A stretch of DNA of 64,000 nucleotides from Streptomyces flavofungini (GCF_014650815.1 NZ_BMVR01000004.1:248001-312000), one strand, 5' to 3'. Shown: positions 17,301-25,810, counted from the stretch's first letter. Program-made: numbers and translations. The notes: a model not told the origin generated them from the sequence alone.

Positions 17301-18264
17301 CGCTCGCTGCGCCGAACGTGAAGTGGACGTCGGTCAGCTGCTCTGAGACGTCCCACAGGCGGTGGGCCGTTCGCTCGTCCTTGGCCCTGGGGGCCAGCCG
17401 GACCCGCTTCGGGGCGCCGCGCAGTTCCGCCATGCCGTCGGGGCCGATGAGGTCGCCGCTCCGCGCCTCCGGGGCCGTCGCCGCGTAGAGCTGAGGGAGG
17501 GCGCCCTGGTCGGGGGACTGGGCCAGGGGCTTGAGGAGGCGGCCGAACAGGAACTTGACCAAGCCGGTCGGGGCGGCCGTCTGGAGGTTGGTGGCCGTGT
17601 AGCCGGGGTGGGCGAGGACGCTGCGCACGGGGCTGCCCGCCGCCGTCAGGCGGCGGTGGAGTTCGTGGCCGAAGACGGCGCCCGCGAGCTTCGACTGGTT
17701 GTAGAAGGCCATCGGCGCGTACGTGCGCTCGCCGGAGAGGTCGTCGAAGAAGAGATCGGCCTGTCGGTGGTTGGTCGACGTCACGGTGACCACGCGGGAG
17801 TCGGGGCCCGCCGTGAGCAGGTCCAGCAGCAGGCCGGTGAGGGCGAAGTGGCCCAGGTGGTTGGCGGCGAACTGCAGCTCGTGGCCCTGGGCGCTGAGCG
17901 TGCGCGGCGGGGCCATCACGCCCGCGTTGTTGATGAGGCCGTCCAGGCGGGCCCGGTCGGCGCCCAGGTCCGCGGCGAAGGCGCGCACCGAGTCGAGGTC
18001 GGCCAGGTCGAGGGGGCGTACCTCCAGGCTCGCCTCCGGTTGCCCGGTGGTGATCTCGGCGACGGCCCGCCGGCCCTTCGCCGCGTCCCGCACCGCGAGG
18101 ATCACGTGCGCGCCCCGGCGGGCGAGGGCCCGGGTGGTGGCCAGGCCGAGGCCGCTGTTGGCCCCGGTGACGACGTACACCCGCCCGGACTGGTCCGGTA
18201 TGGAGGCGGCGTTCCAGCCGCCCTGCCGCGATTGCTGCCTGTGCTGCTGCGTCATGCGGCACAT
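17278..18264 (-). CDS. Short-chain dehydrogenase/reductase
   Basis: NAD(P)(H)-dependent oxidoreductase of about 328 residues, closest in pattern to retinol-dehydrogenase/WW-oxidoreductase-like SDRs. Visible are the cofactor loop TGANSGLG, the NNAG structural motif (LINNAGVMAPP), the catalytic serine in VTVTSTNH and the YNQSK catalytic pair. The ATG at 18264 follows GAGAGG by four bases; the ATG at 18255 is nearly as likely. The last residues (VQSPSGD and stop) come from the dispersed repeat at 17250-17300. It is divergent from a TetR gene with two palindromes between them, so it is probably the TetR target. Substrate unknown. Confidence 0.9.
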   Translation of the reverse strand: MCRMTQQHRQQSRQGGWNAASIPDQSGRVYVVTGANSGLGLATTRALARRGAHVILAVRDAAKGRRAVAEITTGQPEASLEVRPLDLADLDSVRAFAADLGADRARLDGLINNAGVMAPPRTLSAQGHELQFAANHLGHFALTGLLLDLLTAGPDSRVVTVTSTNHRQADLFFDDLSGERTYAPMAFYNQSKLAGAVFGHELHRRLTAAGSPVRSVLAHPGYTATNLQTAAPTGLVKFLFGRLLKPLAQSPDQGALPQLYAATAPEARSGDLIGPDGMAELRGAPKRVRLAPRAKDERTAHRLWDVSEQLTDVHFTFGAASVQSPSGD

Positions 18265-18275
18265 GCTGCCTCTCG

Positions 18276-18321
18276 TGACACCGAGTGTCAATGCGATACC
18301 GAGTGCCATGCAAGGCATGGC
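18276..18321. promoter_or_regulatory. Paired palindromic operators between SDR and TetR genes
   Basis: TGACAC-CGA-GTGTCA (18276-18290) and GCCATGC-AAG-GCATGGC (18305-18321) are both perfect inverted repeats. The second abuts a -10-like TAGCAT at 18325-18330 serving the TetR gene. The arrangement fits autorepression plus control of the SDR gene. Confidence 0.65.
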
Positions 18322-18336
18322 GTGTAGCATGGCAGG

Positions 18337-18954
18337 GTGAGTTCTCGTCGTGAAGTCAGCCTGGCCGAGCGCAAACGTCAGCTCGTCGCGGACGAACTGA
18401 CGGAAGCAGCGCTGCAGTTGCTCGCCCTGAAGGGGTTCGACGTCGTCACCGTCGACGAGATCGTGGGCGCGGCCGGCGTCTCCAAGCGGACGTTCTTCCG
18501 GTACTTCGCGTCCAAGGAGGACGTCGTCGTCCAGTTCCTCGCGGACATGGGCACCGGCATGTGCGCGGAGCTGGCCGCCCGGCCCGCCGGGGAACGCCCC
18601 TCCGCGGCGCTGCGGCACGCCGTCTGGGTGCCGCTCGGCGAGTGCGCCGACCACTCCGACCGGGCGCTGCGCGTGGTCCAGCTCATCCTGGATACGCCCG
18701 CGCTGCTCGCCCGCTTCCTGGAGCGGCAGGCGCAGTGGCGCGACGACCTGGCGGCGGAACTGGCACGCCGCGAAGGCCTGGACGCCGCGACCGAGCTGTA
18801 TCCGAGGCTCGCCGCCGGGATGGCGCTGAACGCCTTCGACGCGGTGCTGCACCGGTGGAGCTCCAGCGACGGTACGGCAGACCCGGCCGCGCTGACCGAC
18901 GAGGCGTTCGCCGTCATCGCGCCCTCGCTGGACGCGAGGGTCCGGCGGGGCTGA
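18337..18954 (+). CDS. TetR family transcription regulator
   Basis: A 205-residue dimeric repressor-type protein. The N-terminal helix-turn-helix is clear: LTEAALQLLALKGFDVVTVDEIVGAAGVSKRTFFRYFASKEDVV (residues ~19-62, the TFFRYF signature being strong). The C-terminal ligand-binding half is helical and divergent, as usual. GTG 18337 begins exactly six bases after the -10-like TAGCAT, so the mRNA is probably leaderless. It likely represses itself and the divergent SDR gene through the palindromes between them. The ligand is unknown. Confidence 0.9.
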   Translation: MSSRREVSLAERKRQLVADELTEAALQLLALKGFDVVTVDEIVGAAGVSKRTFFRYFASKEDVVVQFLADMGTGMCAELAARPAGERPSAALRHAVWVPLGECADHSDRALRVVQLILDTPALLARFLERQAQWRDDLAAELARREGLDAATELYPRLAAGMALNAFDAVLHRWSSSDGTADPAALTDEAFAVIAPSLDARVRRG

Positions 18955-19122
18955 GGGGTTCCCCGGTCGCGCGGCGCGGGTGCGCCGGGGCCGGGTCCGG
19001 CGCGCCTCCGGGGCCCATGAGGCGCAGGCGGCGCCTGGTGCCCCGACCGGGGCGAGCGCGTGCGGGGCGGCCCGGCCGGAAGCCGCCCTCGCCCTTTCGC
19101 GCGGCTCCGCGGCTCGGGCACC

Positions 19123-20427
19123 ATGAGGAAGATGGACCAGCAGCAGCACGCCAGGCTCGACGAGTTGATGCGCGACCCGTATCCGCTCTACGCGCGCGCC
19201 CGGCGTGCCGAAGGGCTCACCTTCGTGCCCGAGCTGCAGGCCTGGCTGGTCGCGAGGGACGCCGACGTCCGTGAGGTGCTGCGCAGGCCGGACGTGTTCT
19301 CGTCGGCCAACGCGGTGCGCGGGGACATCGTGCCCGCCCCCGCGGCCCTCGCCGTCCTCGCCCAGGGCGACGGCGCCCGCCGCCGCGTCGTCATCAACGC
19401 CGACGGCCCCGCGCACCAGCGCATGCGCGCACCCATCGCCCGCGGCCTGTCCCCGGCCCGGGTGGCCGCCGTCCTGCCGTACGTGACCGAGCGGGCGACG
19501 GCCCTCGTCGACGCCCTCGCCGAGGCGGGACCCGGCGGTCGGGGCGGGCCGCACGTGGACGTGATGGCGGCGTACGCGCTGCGGCTGCCGGGACAGGTCG
19601 TCGGCCGGATCCTCGGCTTCGACCCGGCGGACGTACCGGTGGTCGTGCGCGGCGGCCACAGCACCGAGCGGTTGCTGTTCCGGCCGCTCCCCGAGGACCA
19701 GCAGGTCACGGCGGCCCAGGACATGGTCGCGCTCCGGCGGCTCCTGGACGACTACGTACAGGACCGGCACGCCGCGCCGCGCGACGACCTGTGCAGCGAG
19801 ATGGTCACCTCGCTCGCCCCCGACGACGGCGACCCCGACCCCGACCCCGCCGACCCCGACCCCGACGGCGCCGACCCCGAACTGACCCTCGGCCAGCGCG
19901 CAGAACTGGTCGCCCACCTGGAGAACTTCCTGCTCGCCGGGCACCTCACCACCACGGCGCTGATCGGCACCACCCTGCTGCACCTGCTGCGCCACCCCGC
20001 GCAGTGGAAGCTCGTGTGCGAGGAGCCCGAGCGGGTCCCCGCCGCCATCGAGGAGGCGGCCCGCTACGACACCGCGCTCCAGGGCTTCCGCCGGGTCACC
20101 ACCCGCGCCGTCACCCTCGCGGGCACCGAGCTCCCGGCGGGCGCCGAGGTCCTGGTCGGCTTCGGCGCGGCGGGGCGCGACGAGGGGCGCTACGAACGGC
20201 CCGACGTCTTCGACATCACCCGCACCCCCGTCGCCCGGCACGTCGCCTTCGGCCTGGGCGCGCACGGCTGCCCCGGCGCCCAGCTCGCCCGCGAACAGTT
20301 ACGGGTGACCCTGGCGCTGTTCACCCGCCGCTTCCCGGGCCTGCGCCTCGCCGCGGACGGCCCGCCGGTGCGGATGCGCCCGACGCTGATCCACCGGGCA
20401 CCGGAGGCGCTGTACGTGCAGTGGTGA
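19123..20427 (+). CDS. Cytochrome P450
   Basis: Haem-thiolate monooxygenase, about 434 residues, soluble bacterial type needing separate ferredoxin and reductase; none is adjacent. The haem ligand motif is FGLGAHGCPGAQLAREQL near the C-terminus, and the K-helix is seen as EEAARYDT followed by the RRVTTRAV region. The I-helix reads LLAGHLTTTALIG: the acidic residue usually before the conserved threonine is replaced by leucine. An acidic Asp-Pro repeat is inserted after SEMVTSLAP, just before the I-helix. The start is ATG 19123 or ATG 19132; neither has a strong ribosome site. Substrate unknown; an isolated P450 gene. Confidence 0.9.
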   Translation: MRKMDQQQHARLDELMRDPYPLYARARRAEGLTFVPELQAWLVARDADVREVLRRPDVFSSANAVRGDIVPAPAALAVLAQGDGARRRVVINADGPAHQRMRAPIARGLSPARVAAVLPYVTERATALVDALAEAGPGGRGGPHVDVMAAYALRLPGQVVGRILGFDPADVPVVVRGGHSTERLLFRPLPEDQQVTAAQDMVALRRLLDDYVQDRHAAPRDDLCSEMVTSLAPDDGDPDPDPADPDPDGADPELTLGQRAELVAHLENFLLAGHLTTTALIGTTLLHLLRHPAQWKLVCEEPERVPAAIEEAARYDTALQGFRRVTTRAVTLAGTELPAGAEVLVGFGAAGRDEGRYERPDVFDITRTPVARHVAFGLGAHGCPGAQLAREQLRVTLALFTRRFPGLRLAADGPPVRMRPTLIHRAPEALYVQW

Positions 20428-20486
20428 ACACGGGTGCCGTGCGCGGAGTGCCCCCCGGGCGCCCGGTGCCCCGCGCCCTGACCCAC

Positions 20487-20522
20487 CTGCCTGGCGGTAC
20501 ACCTGCTGCCTAGCGGTACACC
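20487..20522. repeat. 17-bp tandem duplication over a stop codon
   Basis: CTGCCTGGCGGTACACC and CTGCCTAGCGGTACACC start 19 bases apart and differ at one base. The second copy contains the stop codon of the deacetylase gene, and the first lies just beyond it, as if the gene end had been duplicated. Confidence 0.7.
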
Positions 20523-21307
20523 TTGCCCGGCTCCGCCTTGCCCGGCGCGAGGAGCTGCGGCACCGTCACGAAGACGTACCCGCGCTGCTTCAGCGCGTCG
20601 ATGATGCCCGGCACCGCGGGCACCGTGCCCTTGTAGATGTCGTGCAGCAGGATGATCCCGTCGCGGCTCGACTGCTCCAGGACCCGCTTCTCTATCAGGG
20701 CCGAGTCGTTCGTCGTGTAGTCCTTGGCCGTCACCGTCCACAGGATCTCGGAGAGCCCGAGCTCGCGGGATATCTTGTTGACGGTGTCGTTGGTGCGGCC
20801 CTGCGGCGGGCGCATCAGCGTCGGCTTCTTGCCGATGAGCTTCTCGATCGCCTTGTTCGGGCGCTCCAGCTCGGCGCGCGCCTCCTTGGCGTCGATCTTG
20901 GTGAGGATCTTGTGCGACCACGTGTGGCTCGCGACCTCGTGCCCCTCGGCGTCCATCTGCTTGACCAGCTCGGGGTACTTCACGATGTGGTTCTTGCCGA
21001 GCGTGAAGAAGGTCGCGGGCACGGCCTTCTCCTTGAGGATCTTCAGCAGCCGTGGCGTATTCTCACTGGGCCCCGCGTCGAACGTCAGCGCGATGCACTT
21101 CGCCTTGCGGCAGTCCACACTGCCGAACTTGCCCTGATCTGCGGCTTTCGCGTCCACCGCGTCCTTGCGGACGGTGCTGGGGGACACGGTGTCCAGCTTG
21201 GCGCAGCCGGACAGGGCCACGCTCGCGGCGAGCGTGACCAGCCCGAGAAAGGCAGTGCGAGGACGCAACCTCGTCGCGGGCTTCCGCATCTTGTGTATGG
21301 CAGGCAT
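20510..21307 (-). CDS. Lipoprotein polysaccharide deacetylase (NodB domain, CE4)
   Basis: A membrane-anchored, extracellular deacetylase of N-acetylated glycans such as peptidoglycan or chitin oligomers. The signal peptide ends in the lipobox LSGC. The CE4 motifs are all present: TFDAGPS (motif 1, Ala in place of the usual second Asp), the metal-binding HTWSH, RPPQGRTN, WTVTAKDY and the late histidine in LLHDI. The mature protein is about 230 residues, a single NodB domain. ATG 21307 lies six bases after a -10-like TATAGT, so a leaderless message is likely; ATG 21289 is an alternative that gives a more typical signal peptide. A perfect palindrome covers the promoter. Confidence 0.9.
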   Translation of the reverse strand: MPAIHKMRKPATRLRPRTAFLGLVTLAASVALSGCAKLDTVSPSTVRKDAVDAKAADQGKFGSVDCRKAKCIALTFDAGPSENTPRLLKILKEKAVPATFFTLGKNHIVKYPELVKQMDAEGHEVASHTWSHKILTKIDAKEARAELERPNKAIEKLIGKKPTLMRPPQGRTNDTVNKISRELGLSEILWTVTAKDYTTNDSALIEKRVLEQSSRDGIILLHDIYKGTVPAVPGIIDALKQRGYVFVTVPQLLAPGKAEPGKVYR

Positions 21308-21314
21308 GCGGGAA

Positions 21315-21333
21315 CTATACACAGGGTGTATAG
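21315..21333 (-). promoter_or_regulatory. 8-3-8 palindrome over the deacetylase promoter
   Basis: CTATACAC-AGG-GTGTATAG is a perfect inverted repeat. On the minus strand it overlaps TATAGT (21319-21314), a -10 candidate placed six bases before ATG 21307. A repressor bound here would block transcription. GTGTATA-type half sites are known for some GntR/YtrA regulators, but none is encoded nearby. Confidence 0.65.
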
Positions 21334-21404
21334 AGAGTCCGCGCAGGGGGTCTGGCGTGCGCGGAGCCTCAAGCGGAAGGCGCCCCTCCGGCCCCCGGGC
21401 AGGG

Positions 21405-22796
21405 TCAGGTGCGGCTCCCGTCCGAGCGGCCGAACATCTCTATCTCCGAGATGGCCACCTGCTTCTTCGCGGACGCGGCGTGCGCCGACATGATCGTGAA
21501 GCGGACCTTCGTCACCTCGCCCACGCGGAACGCGCGGCGCTGGCCGCCCGCGCCCGGGTCCAGGGTGAGGTCGCGGGTCGCCGTGCTGCCGTCCTTCTTG
21601 GTGATCGTCGCCTTGACGCGGTGCGGCAGCGCCGACTTGTCGAGCTGGTCGGCGCGCGTCGACACCCCCGGCGTGATGATGAGGTCGAGGAGCCGGGTCG
21701 GCCGCGCGAACCCCACCTCGATCCACTCGCCCTGGCCCGACTGCGCCACCCCCGGCCCCCACCAGGTGTTGTTCAGCTTGTCGAACGCCAGCTTCGGGCC
21801 GTGGCCCTGGTACGAGCGGGACGCCCGGATCCGGTCCGGCTCGACCGGGGCCCGCTTGGCGAAGTGGTCCCGCGTGGCCTGGTAGCCGTCGGGGATGTAC
21901 ACCGCGCCGAGGATGAGCAGCGTCACGACCACGACCGCGGTGACCCAGGTGCCGACCCGGTCGAAGACGCGGCGCAGACGGGGGCGGTCGCCCGCCCAGG
22001 GCGCCTCGTGCTGGCCGGGGCCGAACAGGCGTCGCCACCACGGGAGTCGCACGGGTGTGTTGGTGCGTACGCCGTCGTCCGCGAGCCGCATCGCACAGTG
22101 ACCGCAGAAGTGGCGGTCGGGACGGTTCGGGGCCGCGCACCAGGGGCAGGGCGGGCCCTGCCCCGCCCGGTGCTGGTGGCCGGGGGCGCGTACCTGCGGG
22201 CGAGCCGCGTCGGGGCGGCCGGGCAGGACGGGGGCCACCGCCGGGGACGGTGCCGGAGGGGTGGGATCCGGGTCGGCCACGGGGACCAGGAGGGAACGGG
22301 CGCGGTCGTCGGGCACGGGTGGCGCGGAGGGCGCGGGTGCTGGGGGTGAGTTGAACGAGTTGGGTGCGTTCGGTGCGTCGGGTGGCGCGGGGGTGGTCGG
22401 GGGGAAGTCGTCCGGGGCCGGGTGCACCGGGGTGTTGGGGGTGGTGTCCGTCAGGTCCGGGGACGCGGGGGACGGTTCGGGTGCGAAGGCGGTGCGGGGT
22501 GCGCCCGTCGTGCCGAGACCGGTGCCGCCGGGGCGGGAGAACGCATCCCAGCCGGGGGCGGGGGCGGAGCCCGCGACGGAGCCGGAGTGCGAACCGGGAC
22601 CCGGGGCCGCGCCGGAGCCCACGGCGGGACCGGTCCCCGTCGCGGACCCGGACCCCGAGGCGGCAGCCGAAGCACCCCCCGGCGCCCCGCTCCGCGCCCC
22701 CGCCGCGTCCCACCGGAGCACGGCCCCGCACGCGTCGCAGAAGGACTGACCCGGTTCCGCGCGGGTGTCGCACTCGGCGCAGTTCTGCGTGGTCAT
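21405..22796 (-). CDS. CIS-locus zinc-ribbon membrane protein with C-terminal discoidin-like domain
   Basis: A 463-residue protein with two zinc ribbons: CAECDTRAEPGQSFCDACG at the N-terminus and CPWCAAPNRPDRHFCGHC near residue 225, separated by ~200 disordered Pro/Ala residues. Then come a membrane segment (WVTAVVVVTLLILGAVYIP) and a C-terminal beta-rich region (LAFDKLNNTWWGPGVAQSG, WIEVGFARPTRLLDLIITPG) resembling NADase-type/discoidin glycan-binding domains. Its ATG overlaps the stop of the upstream baseplate gene (ATGA), so it belongs to the CIS operon. It may recognise envelope sugars from outside while ribbons face the cytoplasm; this is inference from topology. Confidence 0.75.
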   Translation of the reverse strand: MTTQNCAECDTRAEPGQSFCDACGAVLRWDAAGARSGAPGGASAAASGSGSATGTGPAVGSGAAPGPGSHSGSVAGSAPAPGWDAFSRPGGTGLGTTGAPRTAFAPEPSPASPDLTDTTPNTPVHPAPDDFPPTTPAPPDAPNAPNSFNSPPAPAPSAPPVPDDRARSLLVPVADPDPTPPAPSPAVAPVLPGRPDAARPQVRAPGHQHRAGQGPPCPWCAAPNRPDRHFCGHCAMRLADDGVRTNTPVRLPWWRRLFGPGQHEAPWAGDRPRLRRVFDRVGTWVTAVVVVTLLILGAVYIPDGYQATRDHFAKRAPVEPDRIRASRSYQGHGPKLAFDKLNNTWWGPGVAQSGQGEWIEVGFARPTRLLDLIITPGVSTRADQLDKSALPHRVKATITKKDGSTATRDLTLDPGAGGQRRAFRVGEVTKVRFTIMSAHAASAKKQVAISEIEMFGRSDGSRT

Positions 22797-23350
22797 CTCT
22801 GCTGGGTCCTTTCGGTGGCCGTCACGGTGACGGTGTAGGGCATGTGCGCGGGGCGGGCGGCCGCCACGAGGGTGTCCAGGCGGTGGGTGTCCGCCGGGGT
22901 GGGGTCGGGCAGCCGCAGGGTGACGTGCAGGTGCGGGCGGGGAGCGCCGGGGACGGGGCCGCGGGGGCGTGCGCTCCAGGTGGCGCCCCCGCTCTCCGTG
23001 ATCTCCGGCTCGGCGCCGAACGCGAGCCGTACGGCCTCCGACAGGCCCCGCCGGGTGCCGCGGACGCGGTGCAGCACGGCCGCCGCGGCCACCGCGGCGC
23101 GCAGCCGCGCCTCGGGTTCGGTGCCGTCGGTCTCCGCGCCCACCCAGGTGCTGAGCCACTGGGCGAAGTCGATCGGTGTGAGCGCCGGGTCGAAGTAGGA
23201 GTCCAGGCAGTCGAGTACGTTCAGGATCGGCGCCAGGACGTCGTCGATCCCGCCGACGAAGCGCTGCGCGAGATCGTCGTCGGCGAACACGGCAGGGAGC
23301 ATCATGCCGAGGGGCGCGGAGGAGCCGAGACCGTCGACGGACCCCCTCAT
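22793..23350 (-). CDS. CIS baseplate wedge protein, phage gpI-like
   Basis: A 185-residue protein of the phage P2 gpI-like tail family found next to gpJ in contractile systems; it completes the baseplate wedge. Recognisable elements are the opening MLPAVFADDDLAQRFVGGIDDVLAPIL, FAQWLSTWVGAE and the HRVRGTRRGLSEAVRLAFG turn that characterises gpI/TIGR02242-like tail proteins. The ATG at 23350 has GGGAGG in front. It lies 49 bases after the gp47/J gene and overlaps the zinc-ribbon gene by four bases. The Afp/Cis number (Cis12 or 13) is not certain. Confidence 0.82.
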   Translation of the reverse strand: MRGSVDGLGSSAPLGMMLPAVFADDDLAQRFVGGIDDVLAPILNVLDCLDSYFDPALTPIDFAQWLSTWVGAETDGTEPEARLRAAVAAAAVLHRVRGTRRGLSEAVRLAFGAEPEITESGGATWSARPRGPVPGAPRPHLHVTLRLPDPTPADTHRLDTLVAAARPAHMPYTVTVTATERTQQR

Positions 23351-23399
23351 CGGGGGCCTCCCGGGCCGGGCCTCAGGGCTCCCGCGTACGACGTGATCG

Positions 23400-25358
23400 T
23401 CACGTGGCGTCCCCGATCACGCGGACACGGTGGTCGAAGGAGAAGACCAGCGCCGTCGGCTCCAGGTCGATGCGGTCCGTCGGGTCGCCGCGCTTGCCGG
23501 TGAGGGGGTCGGCGGGGTGCAGGACGACCTCGTCGACGAGTTCCACGCCGGGGACCCGCTGCAGGACGGCGAAGACCTCGCCCGCCTGGACGGGGCGGCC
23601 GAACGGCCAGCCGCGGCCGTCGCCGCCGCCGGTGAGCGGGTCGAGGTGGCGGTAGAGGGCGTCGTGGGCCTCGCGGCGTACCCGGTCGGTCTGCACGCCG
23701 CGGAAGGCGTGCACCGTGGCGACGACGGTGATGCCCTGGTAGTAGGGCGGGCCCACGGCGAGGCGGGTGCCGATGAGGCGGCGCTCGTCGAGGTGGCGGG
23801 TGACGCGGTCGAGCAGGGCGTCGCCGGGGACGAGTTGCTCGAAGCGCAGCCGGCCGCCGGGGTCGGGCACGGCCTGCGGGACGACCAGGACGCGCACCGC
23901 GTACGCCCCGTGCTCGTCGGGGGCACCCTCCAGGCAGGTGATGCGGGCGGTCTCGGGGGCGGCGCGGCGGGCGAGTTCCTCGTAGTCGCGCAGGGTCACG
24001 GCGCGCTCCTGGGCGCGCAGCGTGATGGGGGCCCGCACCTTGGCCTCCTCGACGGTCTCCCCGTCCACGCCGCCGTGGGCGGCCTCGCGGTTGCCGACCT
24101 CGGTGATGTACGGGATGGAGGTGCGCAGGACGCGGATCGCGCCGCGGGCGACGTTGCCGGCCCGGCCGCCGCCGGTGCGGTAGCGGCGGGCGCGGATGAC
24201 GGCGCCCTTGGGGGCGACCATCCCGTACTGGCGCAGGGAGCCGTCGGGTTCGCGGACCGCGGGCCCGAACGCGAGGTCGCCGGTGGCCGCGTCGAGAGTG
24301 AGGTGCCGGTCGTCCGGGCGGGACTCGGCGAAGTGCGGGACGACCCGCCAGTCCTCCCAGCCGTTGCGCTCGGCGGTCTGCAGGAGCAGCGGCGGGTCGT
24401 CGCCGACGACGGGCGCGTGCGCGAGCCGCAGCCGCTGTCCGGGCAGGCCGTTGGACTCGCCGAGCGCCTCGTCGTACACCGTCTCGGCGTGCACGACACG
24501 GGTGGTGCCGCCGATCGTGCACACGTCGGCGGACCGCACCGTCGGCGAGGTGGTGTAGAACGGCTGGCCGGACAGCGGTTCGGTGACGCGGCAGCGCAGC
24601 CAGCCGCCCTCGTGGCCGCCGTTGCGGGACAGGACGTGGCCGCCGGGCACGTGCAGGACGACCTCCCCGGGCCGGTTGAGCCCGCCGGTGCCGTCGCGGT
24701 GGACCTCGCACGGCCGCCAGCCGTCCGCCGTCCAGGCCTCCCACACGAGTGGCGGCTGCCGGGGGTCGACGCCGACACCGTCGACGCGGCTGTCCAGTTC
24801 GAGGGCGACCGCGCAGTGCGGGACGGCCGCGGTCAGGCCGAACAGCAGGCAGTCGCCGGGGCGCGGGGCCGCGGTGAAGCACGGGACGTCGGCGCCCTCG
24901 GCGAGTTCGGTGGTCCGGTCGGTGACGGGCTCGCCCTTGAGCTGCACCATCAGGTGCCGCAAGGCGCTGGAGACGATGCGCAGTTCGCGCTCGGTGGCGA
25001 ACACGACCGCGTCCTCGGCCTCCGTGCGCAGCGTCGTCACCTCGGCGCCGGCCGGCACCGCGACGGCCTCCTCGCGCGGCGCGGACAGCCAGAACGTGAC
25101 GTCGGTGCGCGCGGCGACCGGCGGGAAGAGCGTGATGCCGACCAGGTCGAGGAAGGCCAGGTGGTTCTTGTCCGGCACCCGGTTGAGGCGGTACACGATC
25201 TGGTCGGCCATGTGGGCGACCGTCTCGACGAGGGTGACGCCGGGGTCGGAGACGTTGTGGTCGGTCCACTCGGGCGCCCGCTGCTGGATGTAGCGCTTGG
25301 CGTCGTCGACGAACTGCTGGAAGCGGCGGTCGTCGAGGTTGGGGGAGTGCAGGGGCAT
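23400..25358 (-). CDS. CIS baseplate protein, gp47/J-like
   Basis: The large baseplate wedge subunit (652 residues) homologous to T4 gp6/Mu gp47 (Afp11-like). It opens with the typical LDDRRFQQFVDDAKRYIQQRAPEWTDHNVSDPGVTLVE, including the DPGV turn conserved in baseplate J proteins. Later segments include GNVARGAIRVL, YITEVGNREAAHGGVDGE and the ferredoxin-like ARITCLEGAPDEHGAYAVRVLVVP. Its ATG shares a base with the gp25 stop (TGATG), so translation is coupled. With gp25 and gpI it makes the baseplate ring around the spike. Confidence 0.9.
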   Translation of the reverse strand: MPLHSPNLDDRRFQQFVDDAKRYIQQRAPEWTDHNVSDPGVTLVETVAHMADQIVYRLNRVPDKNHLAFLDLVGITLFPPVAARTDVTFWLSAPREEAVAVPAGAEVTTLRTEAEDAVVFATERELRIVSSALRHLMVQLKGEPVTDRTTELAEGADVPCFTAAPRPGDCLLFGLTAAVPHCAVALELDSRVDGVGVDPRQPPLVWEAWTADGWRPCEVHRDGTGGLNRPGEVVLHVPGGHVLSRNGGHEGGWLRCRVTEPLSGQPFYTTSPTVRSADVCTIGGTTRVVHAETVYDEALGESNGLPGQRLRLAHAPVVGDDPPLLLQTAERNGWEDWRVVPHFAESRPDDRHLTLDAATGDLAFGPAVREPDGSLRQYGMVAPKGAVIRARRYRTGGGRAGNVARGAIRVLRTSIPYITEVGNREAAHGGVDGETVEEAKVRAPITLRAQERAVTLRDYEELARRAAPETARITCLEGAPDEHGAYAVRVLVVPQAVPDPGGRLRFEQLVPGDALLDRVTRHLDERRLIGTRLAVGPPYYQGITVVATVHAFRGVQTDRVRREAHDALYRHLDPLTGGGDGRGWPFGRPVQAGEVFAVLQRVPGVELVDEVVLHPADPLTGKRGDPTDRIDLEPTALVFSFDHRVRVIGDAT

Positions 25359-25810
25359 CAGCGGTCGCTTTCGGGGGAGTTGCCGGGGCCTTCGGACGTC
25401 TCCGCGGCCTCCGGGTCCTCGTGGGAGGGGATGACGTAGAAGGGGAAGACGAGGCTGCGCGGGTTGTTGGTGCCGCGGATGGCGTACCGGACGTCGATGT
25501 AGAGCACGCTCTGGTCGCCGCCCGAGGTGACCTCCACCTCCCGCACCTCGATGCGCGGCTCCCAGCGGTCCAGGCTCAGGTGCACCTCGTGCTGGATCCG
25601 GCCCGCGGTCTGCTCGTTGACGGGCGCGAACACCAGGTCGTGGATGGCGCAGCCGAACTCCGGACGCATCGGCCGCTCACCCGGCGCGGTGGCGAGAACG
25701 AGCCGGATGGCCTCCTCGATCTCGCGTTCCCCGCTGACCAGCGCGATGCCGCCGGTGGGACCGATGCGCAGCGGGAACGCCCAGCCGGAGCCGACGAACT
25801 GTTCGGCCAT
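25358..25810 (-). CDS. CIS baseplate protein, gp25/lysozyme-like
   Basis: A 150-residue gp25-family (W/GPW) protein linking the first sheath disc to the baseplate (Afp9-like). The family signature is intact: GSGWAFPLRIGPTGGIALVSGEREIEEAIRLVLATAPGERPMRPEFGCAIHDLVF, with the buried ERPMRPEFG EPR-type motif. The name lysozyme is historical; no catalytic role is implied. It is followed directly by gp47/J with a one-base overlap and preceded by the spike gene, the order of other CIS loci. Confidence 0.92.
   Translation of the reverse strand: MAEQFVGSGWAFPLRIGPTGGIALVSGEREIEEAIRLVLATAPGERPMRPEFGCAIHDLVFAPVNEQTAGRIQHEVHLSLDRWEPRIEVREVEVTSGGDQSVLYIDVRYAIRGTNNPRSLVFPFYVIPSHEDPEAAETSEGPGNSPESDR

Noticed and set aside
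18265..20265. Long N-terminal extension of the SDR gene on the minus strand
   Set aside because: It would run through the TetR and P450 genes; the SDR fold begins at the start chosen and has its own ribosome site.
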